Shown here piece by piece: positions 1-11,869 of a stretch of DNA of 64,000 bases. A model generated the notes under the pieces. The model worked only from the letters and a program-made list of their open reading frames with translations, was not told the origin of the DNA and did no database searches. Source of the stretch: Alopecurus myosuroides (lineage: Eukaryota > Streptophyta > Magnoliopsida > Poales > Poaceae); assembly GCA_028641055.1 (NCBI GenBank), contig CM054060.1, positions 310,358,949 through 310,422,948 of the forward strand. Direction: 5' to 3'. Both the position numbers and the translations under genes were made by a program. Each line of letters opens with the position of its first letter. Positions within the stretch are counted from its first letter, which is position 1.

Positions 1-2583
1 GGGTCTCTCCTGGATCATAACAATGCCATCGTTCCTATTCTGGACGTGGACTCTTTGGTGCCGCTTTTGGATCGGACTCCCATTGATCCTGCGGTGGGTT
101 TAGTGCATGCAGCCAAAGTCTTAGACCTGGATTTCTCTAGAGGTCTAGCTCTTGCTAAGGAAGTCCGCATTCTCTTCGGATCGGACGTTCACCCTTCTAA
201 AAAATTCGGCGCTTTCAAAATGGTGGTATCTTTTGGCCGTGCTGCCTTCAAAATTGATGTTAATACTGTTGCTTTGGCTCTTGAGGCGGCGATTGTAGGA
301 TATTGTGGATCTTTGAATGTTACCTGTCTTCATGATCGGGTTTTCTCTTTTGATGTCGCTTCTAAGGAGGTTGGATTTCATATTATGAAGATTAAATGGT
401 TTTCTTGCTTCCACTTCAAGTGCTTCTTTCATCTTTGGAGTTTCGGCGGTCCAAATTGGATGACTGAATGGAAAAAGTGGAACCACGATCAGATTAATGA
501 GTGGACTGTTGTCACGAAGAAAAAGAAGGTAAAACCTAAACGGTACAAGCCTTTATTAAAATCTTCTGCTTCTCGTGCACCAACTGCTCCCCCCACGATT
601 CCTAACAATATTGGTTCTGATATTGATCGTGAACTGCCTGCTATTAAGTTTGGATCTTTTAATGTTGATTCTATTGTTACTAAGTCTGTTACGGATCCTG
701 TACCTGTACCCTCTACCGTGGACTCTATGCCTGTTGATGATGGCTTCGCAAAATTAATTGATAAAATGGCGGCCCATGTTTGGCCTTGCTCTAACTGCCT
801 CTCAGCTAAACATGCAACGGAAGAGTGTACGGGCCGGATTCGGTGCTGGTCCTGTTCACGTTCGGGCCATATCCGCAAAAACTGCCCGGGAATTAATGGA
901 ACTCTGCGCTGGGTAGTTAAATCGTCGACTATCGGAACCGAGAAGTCCCCTGCCTCAGTTCTATCCCCTGCCCCTGCCACTGTTCCTGGAAAACCCTCGT
1001 CGGAATCGCCGCTAGAATCGCAACCTCCTCCAGCAATGGCGAACTTCCCCTGTGATCCGACAAGGTTCGTCCCCGCGGGGATGCATGTTGAGGAGCCATG
1101 GGCGGCCGAGGAGCGACCTGCTCGGCTCTACATCACCTCCTCTGCGGCTCCTCCTCGGCGCCATGAATCTTGGGCCATTGCTCAGTTGGTTCTGCGGCCC
1201 CCCGTGGAAGAACTCGACGATATTCTGCAGCAAATCGTCGATCACATCCTTCAAGAACTGCATCTGCAAGTTGTCTCCTTCTCGGAGAGCGCTGTGGGAG
1301 TTGGCATGTTCCGCATGGCGGATCAAGTTGCCAGAGATATTTTGGTACACTCTCATCCTTTTATGTTTCCAGATGGTAGGATGTTGTCTTTCGTTCGACA
1401 TGACGAAGGAGACAATGTTAGAGCAACAACCTATACCAGGACTGGATGGATTATGATTCTGAATCTGCACATGGACTATCGCACTGATGAGTTCCTTCGT
1501 GAGTTTGTGTCCAAGTTTGGCAAGCTCCGGACCTGGTGGAGGGAAGATGCTTCCCCTGTCCGTACCATGCTCAAGGTTACCTATGGTGGCGGCGCTGATG
1601 TTCCCCGCTCGCTTGTGATTAGGGAGGTCCAGCGTTACAGTGGGCACGTTGTTTCCTGGACCTGCCCTGTTTTTATTCTGAACAATGATGCTGTCGACGC
1701 TTTGCCGGGGGATGAAGATTTTCTCCCTCCTGGAGGCAATCCACACCCAGCTTTTGGTGCACCAGAGGTCCCAATCCCTGAGGAATGGGTGCCACCTGCT
1801 CAGCCTGTACAAGGTGGTTGGGGAGAATGGAACAATGAGGAGCAGGGGGAGAATGCTGAGCCGGAGGAGCCTGTTGATCAGGCACCGGAACCTGAGCAGG
1901 TGCAGTCTTCTGTATCTGTTCAATTCTCGGGTGCCTCCATTGACTCCATGAATGCTGTAAGAGCTGAAGGCCCGGAACATTTTGTGGAGCTGCAGCAGCA
2001 GGTGGAACAAAACCAGCTGGCTATTGTTCCTTTTGTTCAACCACCCCCAGCAAATGTTGCAGCCCTGAACAATGATGTGCAGATTCTACAAGTCTTACTG
2101 CCTGATCCTGTGGTAGAGTGGTCCAGATATTTTTTGGAGCACAAAGCTCGGGTTACTTTTGACAGAAGATTTGAGTTTCTATCGACTCTGCTGCCTTTTG
2201 AGTTGCCAGTCTCCTCTGCTGCTCCTGTTCCTCTGCTGATGGATTCATGCCCTGTTCCTGAACCTGTGACTCCTCTGCCTGCTACCAAGAAGAGGACTAG
2301 GAAGGTGTCTACTCCCCTTGTCCTTGAGGAGCGTAGAGTGACGCGTAGCCTTGCCAAGAACGCAGGGTTCAGGGTTCTGCCTGCTTCCGACAAGCCAGAA
2401 CCTAGGAAAAAGGCCAAGTCTGCTCGTCCTCAAGGCTCTCCAGGGGGAGTGCCCCCCTTCACTCCTGTTGCTGTTCTGCGGAGGGCGGGAACCATGCTCC
2501 AGATAGAGGATTCAGAAATAACGGTGGAGAAGCTTGAAGCTGCTCCAAAGAAGCCCACCACTTCCTCAAGTTCTGATGATTAG
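1..2583 (+). CDS. LINE A ORF1: gag-like nucleic-acid-binding protein, N-terminus missing
   Basis: The frame is open from base 1 to the stop at 2581-2583. The first ATG lies well inside and codon 46-48 is GTG, so the true start is upstream of the window. Two CX2CX4HX4C zinc knuckles lie at about 787-828 and 844-885; ORF1 proteins of this class bind LINE RNA to form the ribonucleoprotein used in target-primed reverse transcription. A folded region rich in hydrophobic and aromatic residues follows (about 1050-1700), then a Pro/Glu/Gln-rich linker and a basic C-terminus with KKR and RKK clusters that could localise to the nucleus. The middle part resembles uncharacterised grass retroelement proteins, but I cannot name the domain with certainty. 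The frame is undamaged across 860 codons, unlike the ORF2 that follows it. Confidence 0.85.
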   Translation, partial: GSLLDHNNAIVPILDVDSLVPLLDRTPIDPAVGLVHAAKVLDLDFSRGLALAKEVRILFGSDVHPSKKFGAFKMVVSFGRAAFKIDVNTVALALEAAIVGYCGSLNVTCLHDRVFSFDVASKEVGFHIMKIKWFSCFHFKCFFHLWSFGGPNWMTEWKKWNHDQINEWTVVTKKKKVKPKRYKPLLKSSASRAPTAPPTIPNNIGSDIDRELPAIKFGSFNVDSIVTKSVTDPVPVPSTVDSMPVDDGFAKLIDKMAAHVWPCSNCLSAKHATEECTGRIRCWSCSRSGHIRKNCPGINGTLRWVVKSSTIGTEKSPASVLSPAPATVPGKPSSESPLESQPPPAMANFPCDPTRFVPAGMHVEEPWAAEERPARLYITSSAAPPRRHESWAIAQLVLRPPVEELDDILQQIVDHILQELHLQVVSFSESAVGVGMFRMADQVARDILVHSHPFMFPDGRMLSFVRHDEGDNVRATTYTRTGWIMILNLHMDYRTDEFLREFVSKFGKLRTWWREDASPVRTMLKVTYGGGADVPRSLVIREVQRYSGHVVSWTCPVFILNNDAVDALPGDEDFLPPGGNPHPAFGAPEVPIPEEWVPPAQPVQGGWGEWNNEEQGENAEPEEPVDQAPEPEQVQSSVSVQFSGASIDSMNAVRAEGPEHFVELQQQVEQNQLAIVPFVQPPPANVAALNNDVQILQVLLPDPVVEWSRYFLEHKARVTFDRRFEFLSTLLPFELPVSSAAPVPLLMDSCPVPEPVTPLPATKKRTRKVSTPLVLEERRVTRSLAKNAGFRVLPASDKPEPRKKAKSARPQGSPGGVPPFTPVAVLRRAGTMLQIEDSEITVEKLEAAPKKPTTSSSSDD

Positions 2584-2670
2584 TGGGCCTTTTTTCTTTC
2601 TTATGGGCCTGTTTGGTCCCTGGAGTTGTTGCTGGGTTTCCCTGTTACATTTTGTTATGTTACATGACAT

Positions 2671-5600
2671 ATGTACTACTCTATGGGTATTATCTTTTGG
2701 TTATCTACTGTGCTGGTCTTTTATGATGATCAGCAAATTTATTCACTATCTGTCTTTTCCATGGATAATACGGCCTATCTGAATTTGGATTGGATTGTTT
2801 TTTACTGGAATGTGAGAGGACTCAATGATAAATCTAAAAGAGATGCAGTTTATAATAAAATTGACGAAAGTCGGGCTTCTATCATTTGCTTACAGGAGAC
2901 TAAATGCCAGGATTTTGATCATTCCTTTATTAGGTCGTTCTGCCCTAAAAGATTTGATCAATTTGTCTTCTCTCCCTCTGTTGGAGCTTCTGGAGGTTTA
3001 ATTGTGCTTTGGAACAATTCCATATTCAGTGGAGAATTGTTAGAGGTTCATCGCTCTGCCATTCACATTAAATTCACATCCACTCACAATTCAATTTCCT
3101 GGAATTTGGTGAATGTTTATGGTCCTTGCAAGGGGGTGGAGAGAGAGGATTTTGTTAATTGGTTATATAATCTTTCCATTCCGATTCATCAGAACTGGAT
3201 GATTCTTGGTGATTTTAATTTCATTAGATCACTGGATAATAGAAATAAACCGGGAGCTGATTTAAATGATATGTTTATATTTAATGATGTCATCAGCCAT
3301 CTAGGTTTATTGGAGCTGCCAGTTAAGGGTAGGAATTTCACTTGGTCCAATATGCAAAGTGATCCGCTTCTGGTTCAATTAGATTGGTTCTTTACTTCTT
3401 GTCAGTGGACATTGGACTTCCCTAATACCATGGTATTACCCATGTCTAAAATCACTTCTGATCACTTGCCTTGTATGGTTAAAATTGGAACTAACATCCC
3501 AAAGGCAAAGATTTTTCGGTTTGAAAATCATTGGGTTAAGCAACCTGGTTTCATGGATCTTGTGACAAAGGTTTGGAATACCCCTGTTTTGGCCAAAAAA
3601 ATTACTTCCAAAATCACTGCTAAACTAAAGAATCTCAGATATGCTTTGAAGGATTGGGGAAGGAATTTATCACAGTTAAAGATTCTCATTGATATGAGTA
3701 GTAAAGTGATTTTATTTTTGGATCAATTGGAAGATGTGCGACAGTTGAGTGTTCCTTAATTTAATTTCAGACTTATTGTTAAGAAGCATATCAAGAATTT
3801 GCTTGCTTTACAATCTGATTACTGGAAGCAAAGATGTACTATTCGATGGGCTAAGCTTTCTGGTGAGAATACCAAATATTTTCATGCTAGAGCCACTGAG
3901 AGATTTAGGAGAAATTCTATTCCATCCATCTCTGATGCTTCTGGAAATGTGTTGGTGGATCATATGGACAAAGCTGCTGCTTTCTGGTCCTGCTTTAAGA
4001 ACAGAATGGGTGTTTCCTGCCCACCCATGACTGATTTTGATTTGTCTGTTTTCTTGCCTGTGGTTGATGGTTTGGATACCTTGGCTAATCCGTTCACTGT
4101 TGAGGAGATTGAGGGTGTTGTAAAACACCTAAAATCTGATCGTGCGCCTGGACCAGATGGTTTTACTGGACTTTTTATTAAACAATGCTGGAGTATAATT
4201 AAAGATGATTTTGTCATGCTATGCAATGAGTTTCACAGTGCCAAGATCTCTTTGGAGAGCATTAATGGATCTTTCATTACTCTGATTCCAAAGATAAATT
4301 CTCCTGAGACAGTAAATGATTTCAGACCTATTTCTCTGACCAATACTTGCTTGAAATTTATCACCAAAATTCTGGCTAATCGTTTCCAAGACAAAATCTT
4401 TGGTTGCATCCATGCTAATCAATATGGTTTCATCAAATCCAGAACTATTCAAGATTGTCTGGCATGGTGCTTTGAATACATTCACCAATGTAAACAATCT
4501 AAGCAGAAACTGGTGATCTTCAAGATTGATTTTGAGAAAGCTTTTGATACCATTGAGCATTCTGTTATTCTGCAGATTTTGAAATTTAAGGGATTCCCTC
4601 CCTTAGTAATCAAATGGGTCAAGGAAATTCTAGCTTCTGGATCTTCATCAGTTCTTTTGAATGGAGTTCCTGGCAAAACTTTTGTTTGCAAAAGAGGTGT
4701 CAGGCAGGGGGATCCTTTGTCCCCAATTCTTTATGTGTTGGGTGGGGATTTGCTACAAAGTATTGTTAATCTGGCACTAAGAGAAGGAAGACTCAGGCTG
4801 CCAATTCCAATTGGTGGAGACTTTCCTATAGTGCAATATGCGGATGACACCTTAGTCATCCTTCCTGCTGAACCGGCTCAGGTTTTGGTCTTTAAGGATC
4901 TGCTTAACCTTTATGCTAGTCTCACTGGGCTAAAGGTGAATTATAATAAATCTTCGATGATTCCGATTAATTTATCACAGCAGGAAAGTGTTGATTTGGC
5001 TTCTGTTCTTGATTGCACCGTGGCTTCTATGCCATTTACTTATTTAGGCTTGCCTATGGGAACCACTAAGCCAACTATCAAGGATTTTGCACCATTAATT
5101 GACAGAATTGAGAGGAGACTTTCGGCCACAGTCTCATTTCTTTCTTATGGGGATAGTTTGGTTCTTGTGAACTCGGTTCTTTCCTCCTTGCCCTCATATT
5201 ACATGTGCACTCTTGTAATTCCTAAAGGTGTCATTGATATAATAGATAAAGCAAGGAGGAGATGCTTATGGAGAAAGGACAAGAATAAGCAAAGAGTGAA
5301 TTCTTTAGCTGCCTGGGATATGGTATGCAGACCCAAATCCAAAGGAGGATTAGGGATCATCAATATCTAGATTCAAAATAGAGCTCTGTTACTGAAGTTC
5401 TTGGCAAAATTCTATAACTATTTGGATATCCCTTGGGTTCATTTAGTCAAGAATGCTTATTATTTTCAAACAGTACCACATGCTGTCACATCCTGTGGTT
5501 CTTTCTGGTGGAGAGGAGTTATGCAATTAGCAGATACATGGTGTTCCTTATCCTCTTGCGTCTTGGGAAATGGTTTTTCGGGGCTTTTTTGGAAGGATTC

Positions 5601-6363
5601 GTGGATTGGACAACCTTTGGCTATAAAATTCCCGAGATTATTCTCTTTTACCAAGGATCCTTTGTCCTCAGTAAGAGATTTAATACTGATGACAGACCTC
5701 TCGGATGCTTTCCACTTGCCGTTTTCAATTGAAGCTTTCCAGGAGTTTAATGATCTGAGTGTCATTGTGAATAATGTTCAGTTGTCTGACAGTGAGGACA
5801 GTTGGAGATGCAATTTCAATAAAGGCGTATATACCTCCAGCAAATTCTATCAGCTACAATTTGCTCATTTACCTCCAGATGGGCCTGCAAAGTGGATATA
5901 AAAATCCAAATGCATGTCAAAACATAAATTCTTTGCTTGGTTGATCCTCAAGGATAGGATTAATACAAAGGATATGATCAAACGAAGAAACTGGAAGATT
6001 GATGGTACTGATTATTGTGTTCTTTGTTGCACTCATTGCAATGAAGACTGGATTCCTCTGTTCTTTCAATGTGTTTTTAGCTCCAGGATTTGGAATTATT
6101 TGCAAATCAGCTGGAGTGATAACACATTTGTGCAAAATCTTACTGTCGCCAAAAAGTCTTTCAAAGGGCCCTGTTTCACTGAGATAGTGATTCTTGCTTG
6201 CTGGAATATTTGGAAACAGAGGAATGGAGTCATTTTTAAACCGGAAAGACATTCCTTTATGGGATGGAAAGTGGGCTTCATGTTAGATCTCCTTATGCTT
6301 AAGCATAGGTTGAGTGCTTCTGTGGCTGCTGATTTAGTTTCATGGATTAACTCCTTACATTAG
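2671..6363 (+). pseudogene. LINE A ORF2: endonuclease-reverse transcriptase, broken by three in-frame stops
   Basis: One reading frame runs the whole length and is interrupted only by TAA 3757-3759, TAG 5368-5370 and TAA 5899-5901; no frameshift is needed. An ATG at 2671 opens it, but the ATG at 2761 lies closer to the endonuclease and may be the real start. APE-type endonuclease motifs: the NVRGLN Asn (2809), the QETK Glu (2896), the GDFN Asp (3211) and SDH (3460-3465). Reverse transcriptase: FRPISL, motif A Asp at 4528 (KIDFEKAFD), motif B RQGDPLSP, and motif C YADD at 4837-4848. A C-terminal zf-RVT-like region follows at about 5890-6130, where the usual His before LFFxC is not seen. All catalytic residues I looked for are present, so the copy was killed by nonsense changes alone. 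Confidence 0.92.
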
Positions 6364-6489
6364 CCTGGGATAGACTGTCTTAGTCTATTTCCATGTTTAT
6401 TTGTACATATCTGTAACTGTAACTCTCTGGTTGGTAATAAAGGGCTGTGGGGGACTCCCCTGCAGTAGAAAATGTTTCAAAAAAAAAAG

Positions 6490-9400
6490 TTATATGGTAT
6501 TTTTGAAAACACGTTTTCCCAAAAATGACCACTTCCACAATCCTTCGGTGAGTAAGGCTTCGCCTTCCCACCGGGTTTTCCATAAAGCCTTTGTTTTGCA
6601 AAAACATAATTTTAGGATGTCCACTTAGGGACTAATATCTTTGGTGCTAATAAATACCATATGGTGGCTATGGGCTTGGTAACACCAAGTATCAACTACT
6701 GGCGTAGTAATAGTATATATAATAGTAGTAATATTCACTCAAAAATAGTTTTTTTGGTAATCAAAGTTTTTGTAAAACTTTCAGAAGTAAAACATGCATG
6801 ATAGATAATGACAAGTGTAGTAACAGCAAGCATCAGGATGGCTTGCCTTAAAACTCTTAATGTCCCTGGCCTTGAAGTAACTTGAACTTGACGCACAGCT
6901 CCACAACTGCTTCTTCTTCTTCTTCGTTTTCTTGCGTCGTAAATGAATAAAAGACACACTCTCATATCTAAAGACTAAACAACACATACAACAAGCAAAG
7001 GTATACTAGCGCAAATACTCATACGTTATCGCGAAAACTGTCTCACATAACTCTCACGGTCCAAAACTATCGTCAGACAACTATATGGTTGTGAAACCAT
7101 ATCCCACATCTTATATATCATACATGGAGTGGGTGCATCACTCTCATAATAAGATATCTAAGAAGCTAAAAGTATATCTTGTGGGTGCAAAAGGTGAGGT
7201 TACTAAAATAATAACAAACAAATAAAGCAATACCCATGGCAGTGGGTATTAACAACACACAAGCAAATCATCACCAAACAAGATCACTAATCAAACAATG
7301 CCTAGATAACAAGATACTACTAAGCACAACAACAACACTTAGAACAACAATAATATAAGTAATACTCATGTTAAAGCAATCACTCAGACAATTTCCAAAC
7401 CGCAGGCAAACACACCACAGATGAATAGACTATTTATTGACTAAGCTAATCTCTACTCAAAGTTACGGAATCCATCAATCATGAAAACATAACAAACAAC
7501 CAGTAGATAAAATAAATGATAACATTCCATAAAAATAACCTAAAACACAATCATTACTCAAGATAATATTCCTATCAAATACTCATACAAACAGGACTGT
7601 GCTTAGCATACTAGTATGGAAAATGCTACACAAGCATGCTATAAGAATACTTATATTATACAACCATAGCAACATGAAACTAAGGAATTCATGGCATAAT
7701 AACAGAAGTAATAACTTCCTAAATATGCTAGGATAAAGCATACACTCATAAAATAAAAGATAACAATACTTGAGCAAAACCACAATTTTCTAGTGGTGAC
7801 CCCAGTGCTACACTAGAGAAGCAAACAATGTTAGAATGATGCTTAACTCTAAACAAAGCATTCCATGAAAATAAATATACCTACACAAATATTACACATG
7901 CTAGTAAGCACAAACATCAAAAGAATTCTATGAAACAACAATTAAGCATGCATAAACCAATTCTAGCCATACATGCTTTTCTAAAAGATTAAATAGCAAG
8001 CAACCAAGGTATAGACCACACAACCAGTAGCCATGCACTCAAAGAAAAGTTATCTAAACCCTTTCAAAAATCCAAACACTCAATTTAAAATTATTCACAA
8101 ACAATCTATCAATCACAAGGAATTTATTCTATTAGCACACAACTCAATTTAAGCAATCAATAGGGAAACATTTCTTAACATGATACCCCTAAGGATATTA
8201 TGCTAACAAATGAATCACACCCTAACTTACTAGTATTTACAAATAAGAATTAACTTCTCACTTGCATAAGTGAAACAAACAACCTAGTTTTCATGGTGGA
8301 AATAACCAATCAATCACATAATGGAACATGTTATTTTCACACACATGTATGGTTGGGAATTTTTATCCTCAACCATAATGCAATGGGACCAGTGGGTTAT
8401 GGGCCCACTAATACCAAGGCAAAAGAGGTACTAAGCCTCTGGTCACTCATTACAAAATTAGTGTGACAAAAATAAATACCACAAGGCTATTCATTCTAGT
8501 GAAACCATACTAGTGAGAACAAATGACAAGACTTACACATGCTTTGCTATAAATTAACAAGCAAAGTAACAGAGGTAGTAACTTCAAAAGAACAGTACCA
8601 AAATGGTACTGGATCCATCTCTATCATAGCATAATCTTAGTCAATCAAGCACACAAAGATCTAGCTCACACAACAATTCCAAAATAATAAACTAGAAAAT
8701 AACCAAGGCTATTCCTACTTTCATTCTAGTTTCCAAACATGCACATAGTTGCTAAGATAGATAAAATGAAAGAAAAAACCTAATAACAAGTGATGACAAC
8801 TTTATACATGCTAGGAAAGAAAATACAATCAATCACACATTTCACTTTAAACAAAAACACACTTGAAAACAAAAACAGGAAAGTGCTGTCTTCTAGATCT
8901 GTCCACCAAAATTAATCCAGAGCTCCAAAATTTAATATAAGCTAGGAATACATAGATCTAGTCAATATCAAACTCATCCAGTTGTATTTTCTCCAAAAAT
9001 CATTTTTAAGCTCACTCTAAAAATCATAGAAGAGCCTACTGGTCTTTTACCAAAATGGATGGCATTTCCATTTGGTAGCTCAACTTGATGTGAGGCCAAA
9101 TGCCATGGATAGATTTGTTCAATAGATATCCAAAACAATTTGGTTTGTCCATTTTAGTGGTAGATTCAAAAAGTTATGTTCAAAACACTCTCACAAACAC
9201 TCTGTGGAAAAACAGCCATTGTGAGAAAAATGTAGTCCAAAACTTCGATATGCAATTTTTATATGGTTAGGAACTCATATAGTTAGGCCCATGATTTTTA
9301 GTAGATTTTATTTTGCACGTTTTGTATTTTTGATACGTCCAAAGTAAACGTTCAGGTTTCTGTTAAAAACTGAAAAGAAAAGAAAACCGCCTCGCGGGCT

Positions 9401-11159
9401 GGCTTTGCGTGGGCGCGGCCCAGCTAGGCGGCCAGGCAGCCCAGTTGCGCTGCACGCGCGAGTGCGGGCGCGGGAACGGGCGGGTTTAACCGCAGCCGTG
9501 GATCAAAGATCCAACGGTGTGCTATCGCCATCCTCCTCTCTCTCTTTCTCACCTGACGGAAAACGCACGGCGGCGCGGGAGGGCTTGGGTGCTCACCGTG
9601 AGGGCTCGGGAGGCGAAGGCGTGGGGTCGGGGACGATGCAAGGTGTCCGGGGAGTCGAGAGGCACGGGCTTGGCGGCTGGCTTGGCTCCAGTCGAGGGCG
9701 GCTTCCCTGCAAGCGTACAACCACGGGAGGGAGTCAGGGAGAGTCAGGTGGAGGTGGGGATTCTACCCAGGGCAGAGGAGAGAGGTGGGAAGGTACGGGG
9801 AAGGGAGGGGCAACCTCAAGCTCCCGGTGGTGACTGTCGGGCTCACCGGTACGGGCACACTCTCCATGGGCTAGGCAGGGGCAGATCTAGACTAGGGAGT
9901 GGTGTGAGATAGTGTTGGGAGGGCAGGGGCGCAAGGGATTGGCTCGGGGTACTTGTACTCGAAGCAAAACGGCAAGGGCAAAAATGGAGGTGCTCGGGTT
10001 GATGCCAAAGGGTGGCATGAGGGCGCTCTGGGCCATTTTGGTCACTCCAACTCGAGCGCTGGCCGGTCAGGGCAGAGAACACATGGGCAAGGTCATTGCT
10101 GGCCTTTGGAAACAAGTTGAGGCAAGGGTTGGTTCAAAAGAGTCAAAGGCATGGGCTGCCCATACCATTCCACATCACCATTTCTCTCTCTTTGTTTTCT
10201 TCATGTCTAAGACTTCTAGAAGCAAGTCCAAGTGTCCTAGCTCGAGTCCACTTGATAGTCAACAGGTTAGACCAGTCTACACCTCAAGGTTTGCAAAGAA
10301 ACACCAAGAAAATAGTTGTGCAAAATTCTATCTCACACTGTTCACTGAAATTCATAAAATTCACTTAAGGACTTAGAAAAATTTCTAAGTGTTGGAAACA
10401 GATAAAAAGTTCAAAAAGTTAGGGTTGTTTTCAAGGTTCAAATGATTCCCAAAATTTGTTTTCAAAGTATGAACTTGTTAACCATGTTATAAACTTTCAT
10501 AAACATCTTTTTAAAACAATTTTGAAATAGTTTAAGTCCATGAAAACAATGTGGAAAAAGGTATACTTTCTGTTTTAATCTGTTTTTCAAAAAGTGCCTT
10601 TTTCTGCCTTAATTTTATACCACAAAAACAACAAGAAAAAGATATTTTTTTATTTATCCAAAAATAAAAATAAGCTTATGGATTTGTAGTACATATATCA
10701 AGGAACAAATAAAAGTCAAGAAAACATAAAATAACATTTTATAGCCTAGTGAAAACAAAGGTAGAAAACAGGTACTTGGATATATTTTCAGGATATGTTT
10801 TCTATAGAAATCTTAAAAGAAAACTTTCATAAATCATTTTGAAAACTTGTTTTCTGGGATCCAACAAAGTTAATAGTTTATTTTAAGATGCAAACAAGAA
10901 TTATCCAAGTCTTGGAATAAAAATCCACTCAAGTAACATCAGGAAAACATTAGGGAAATTTATCAGGAAAAATAATAAAATTTGTTTTCAGGAAATTTGG
11001 TATCGGTTTTATTCAAGAAACAAAACTTGTGTTGCAAATATGATTAAGATCATAAACACTTGTTAGTTCAAACAATCATGTTGTTATAAAAAAAATTTGT
11101 TGGCCCTAATTTTTGTCTTCTTAGGCACAGTACAAGAATCCAAAAACTGGGGTGTGATA
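6490..11159 (-). repeat. Non-coding LTR-like repeat, probably a large LTR in minus orientation
   Basis: About 4.7 kb with no credible gene. It is AT-rich except for a GC-rich block at about 9385-9900 with a CT-rich microsatellite near 9530-9550. Read on the minus strand, its right edge begins TATCACACCCCAGTTTTTGG, which resembles the TGTCACACCCC start of some Triticeae LTRs with one terminal base changed. The mix of long AT-rich arms and one GC-rich block is like the LTRs of LARD1 and LARD2, but I see no direct sequence match to them. The left edge abuts the A-run of LINE A, so the LINE may have inserted into it. The family is not identified. Confidence 0.4.
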
Positions 11160-11316
11160 GTAAGCACCTATATGGTTGCACTTCAGAACATTATACTCCA
11201 TGCTACTTTTACCCGACAAGAAAATCATCTCTAATTCCTGCAGCAAATCGCGGGGTATCAACTAGTTATAGATATGTTTGGGACGTATTAATGGGGCTTT
11301 TCTTTGAATCTCATAT
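11160..11316 (-). repeat. Short gypsy-LTR-like remnant between larger elements
   Basis: Read on the minus strand, the bases ending near 11291 begin TAATACGTCCCAAACATATC, which resembles the TGATACGTC start of the gypsy LTRs elsewhere in the window. The 5 bases 11312-11316 (CATAT) flank the end of the copia 1 LTR and would be its target-site duplication, but the partner copy is not in the window. Confidence 0.35.
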
Positions 11317-11869
11317 TGATGGGTTCGTAGCATAGAAAAAAAATTGTCCTACGCGATAGACACCCGAAGGGCCAAAGATCTAATCTAGGAGATGAAAGCA
11401 ACATGGAGAAAGCATCTTAGAAGATCTAACCCTTAAAGATCAAAAGCGTTACGAGATCAAATCTCGTAGATGATGTAGTAGAATACTCACCGATCTCAAG
11501 ATTGTGTGGACAATCGTTCTAGTGCTACAAGCGACATCACTTCCATACTCGATCACACGTACGATTGTTGATGACGTCCTCTCCTCATTATAGGGAGGGA
11601 GCGATGTAGTAGATCCTCTAGGAATCCCAGCAGCACGATGGTGTGGTGGTGGTGTTGGTGAAACTCCTGCAGAGCTTCGCAAGCCGATGCAGAGGAGAAG
11701 TGGAGGAGGGAGGTGGCAACTAGGGAGAGATGTGTTACATCTTGGTGTGTCTCCCCTTCTCCTTTCATAGGCAAGGAGCTGCAGCCACATCAATCCTTAG
11801 GGTGGTAACCCCCTCATTCAAGAGTGGTAACCCCTTCTTTCAAGAGTGGTAACTCCCCTTTTAAAGGGA
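11317..11869 (-). mobile_element. Copia 1 3' LTR, distal segment (segment 3 of 3)
   Basis: This is the 3' end of a BARE/Angela-like LTR on the minus strand; the terminal sequence reads CTATGCTACGAACCCATCA with the CA end at 11317. Together with 21635-22638 and 41339-41481 it makes a single LTR of about 1.7 kb, the usual size for this family. It was split at 11869/11870 by LARD1. The small minus-strand ORFs here are chance ORFs in LTR DNA. Confidence 0.8.

Larger units (their letters stand above)
1..6489 (+). mobile_element. LINE A: L1-type non-LTR retrotransposon, 5' end off the window
   Basis: The segment holds an ORF1 with two CCHC knuckles, an ORF2 with endonuclease, reverse transcriptase and a C-terminal zinc region, a short 3' UTR (6364-6478) and a terminal A-run at about 6479-6488. 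This is the order of plant L1-type LINEs. The 5' end lies left of the window, because the ORF1 frame is open from base 1. No target-site duplication can be checked. ORF2 carries three premature stops, so this copy is dead in cis. Confidence 0.93.

Noticed and set aside
9405..9912. ORFs of 142 and 131 codons in the GC-rich block
   Set aside because: Low-complexity Gly/Arg-rich products in overlapping frames, with no domain; GC-driven open frames in LTR-like DNA.
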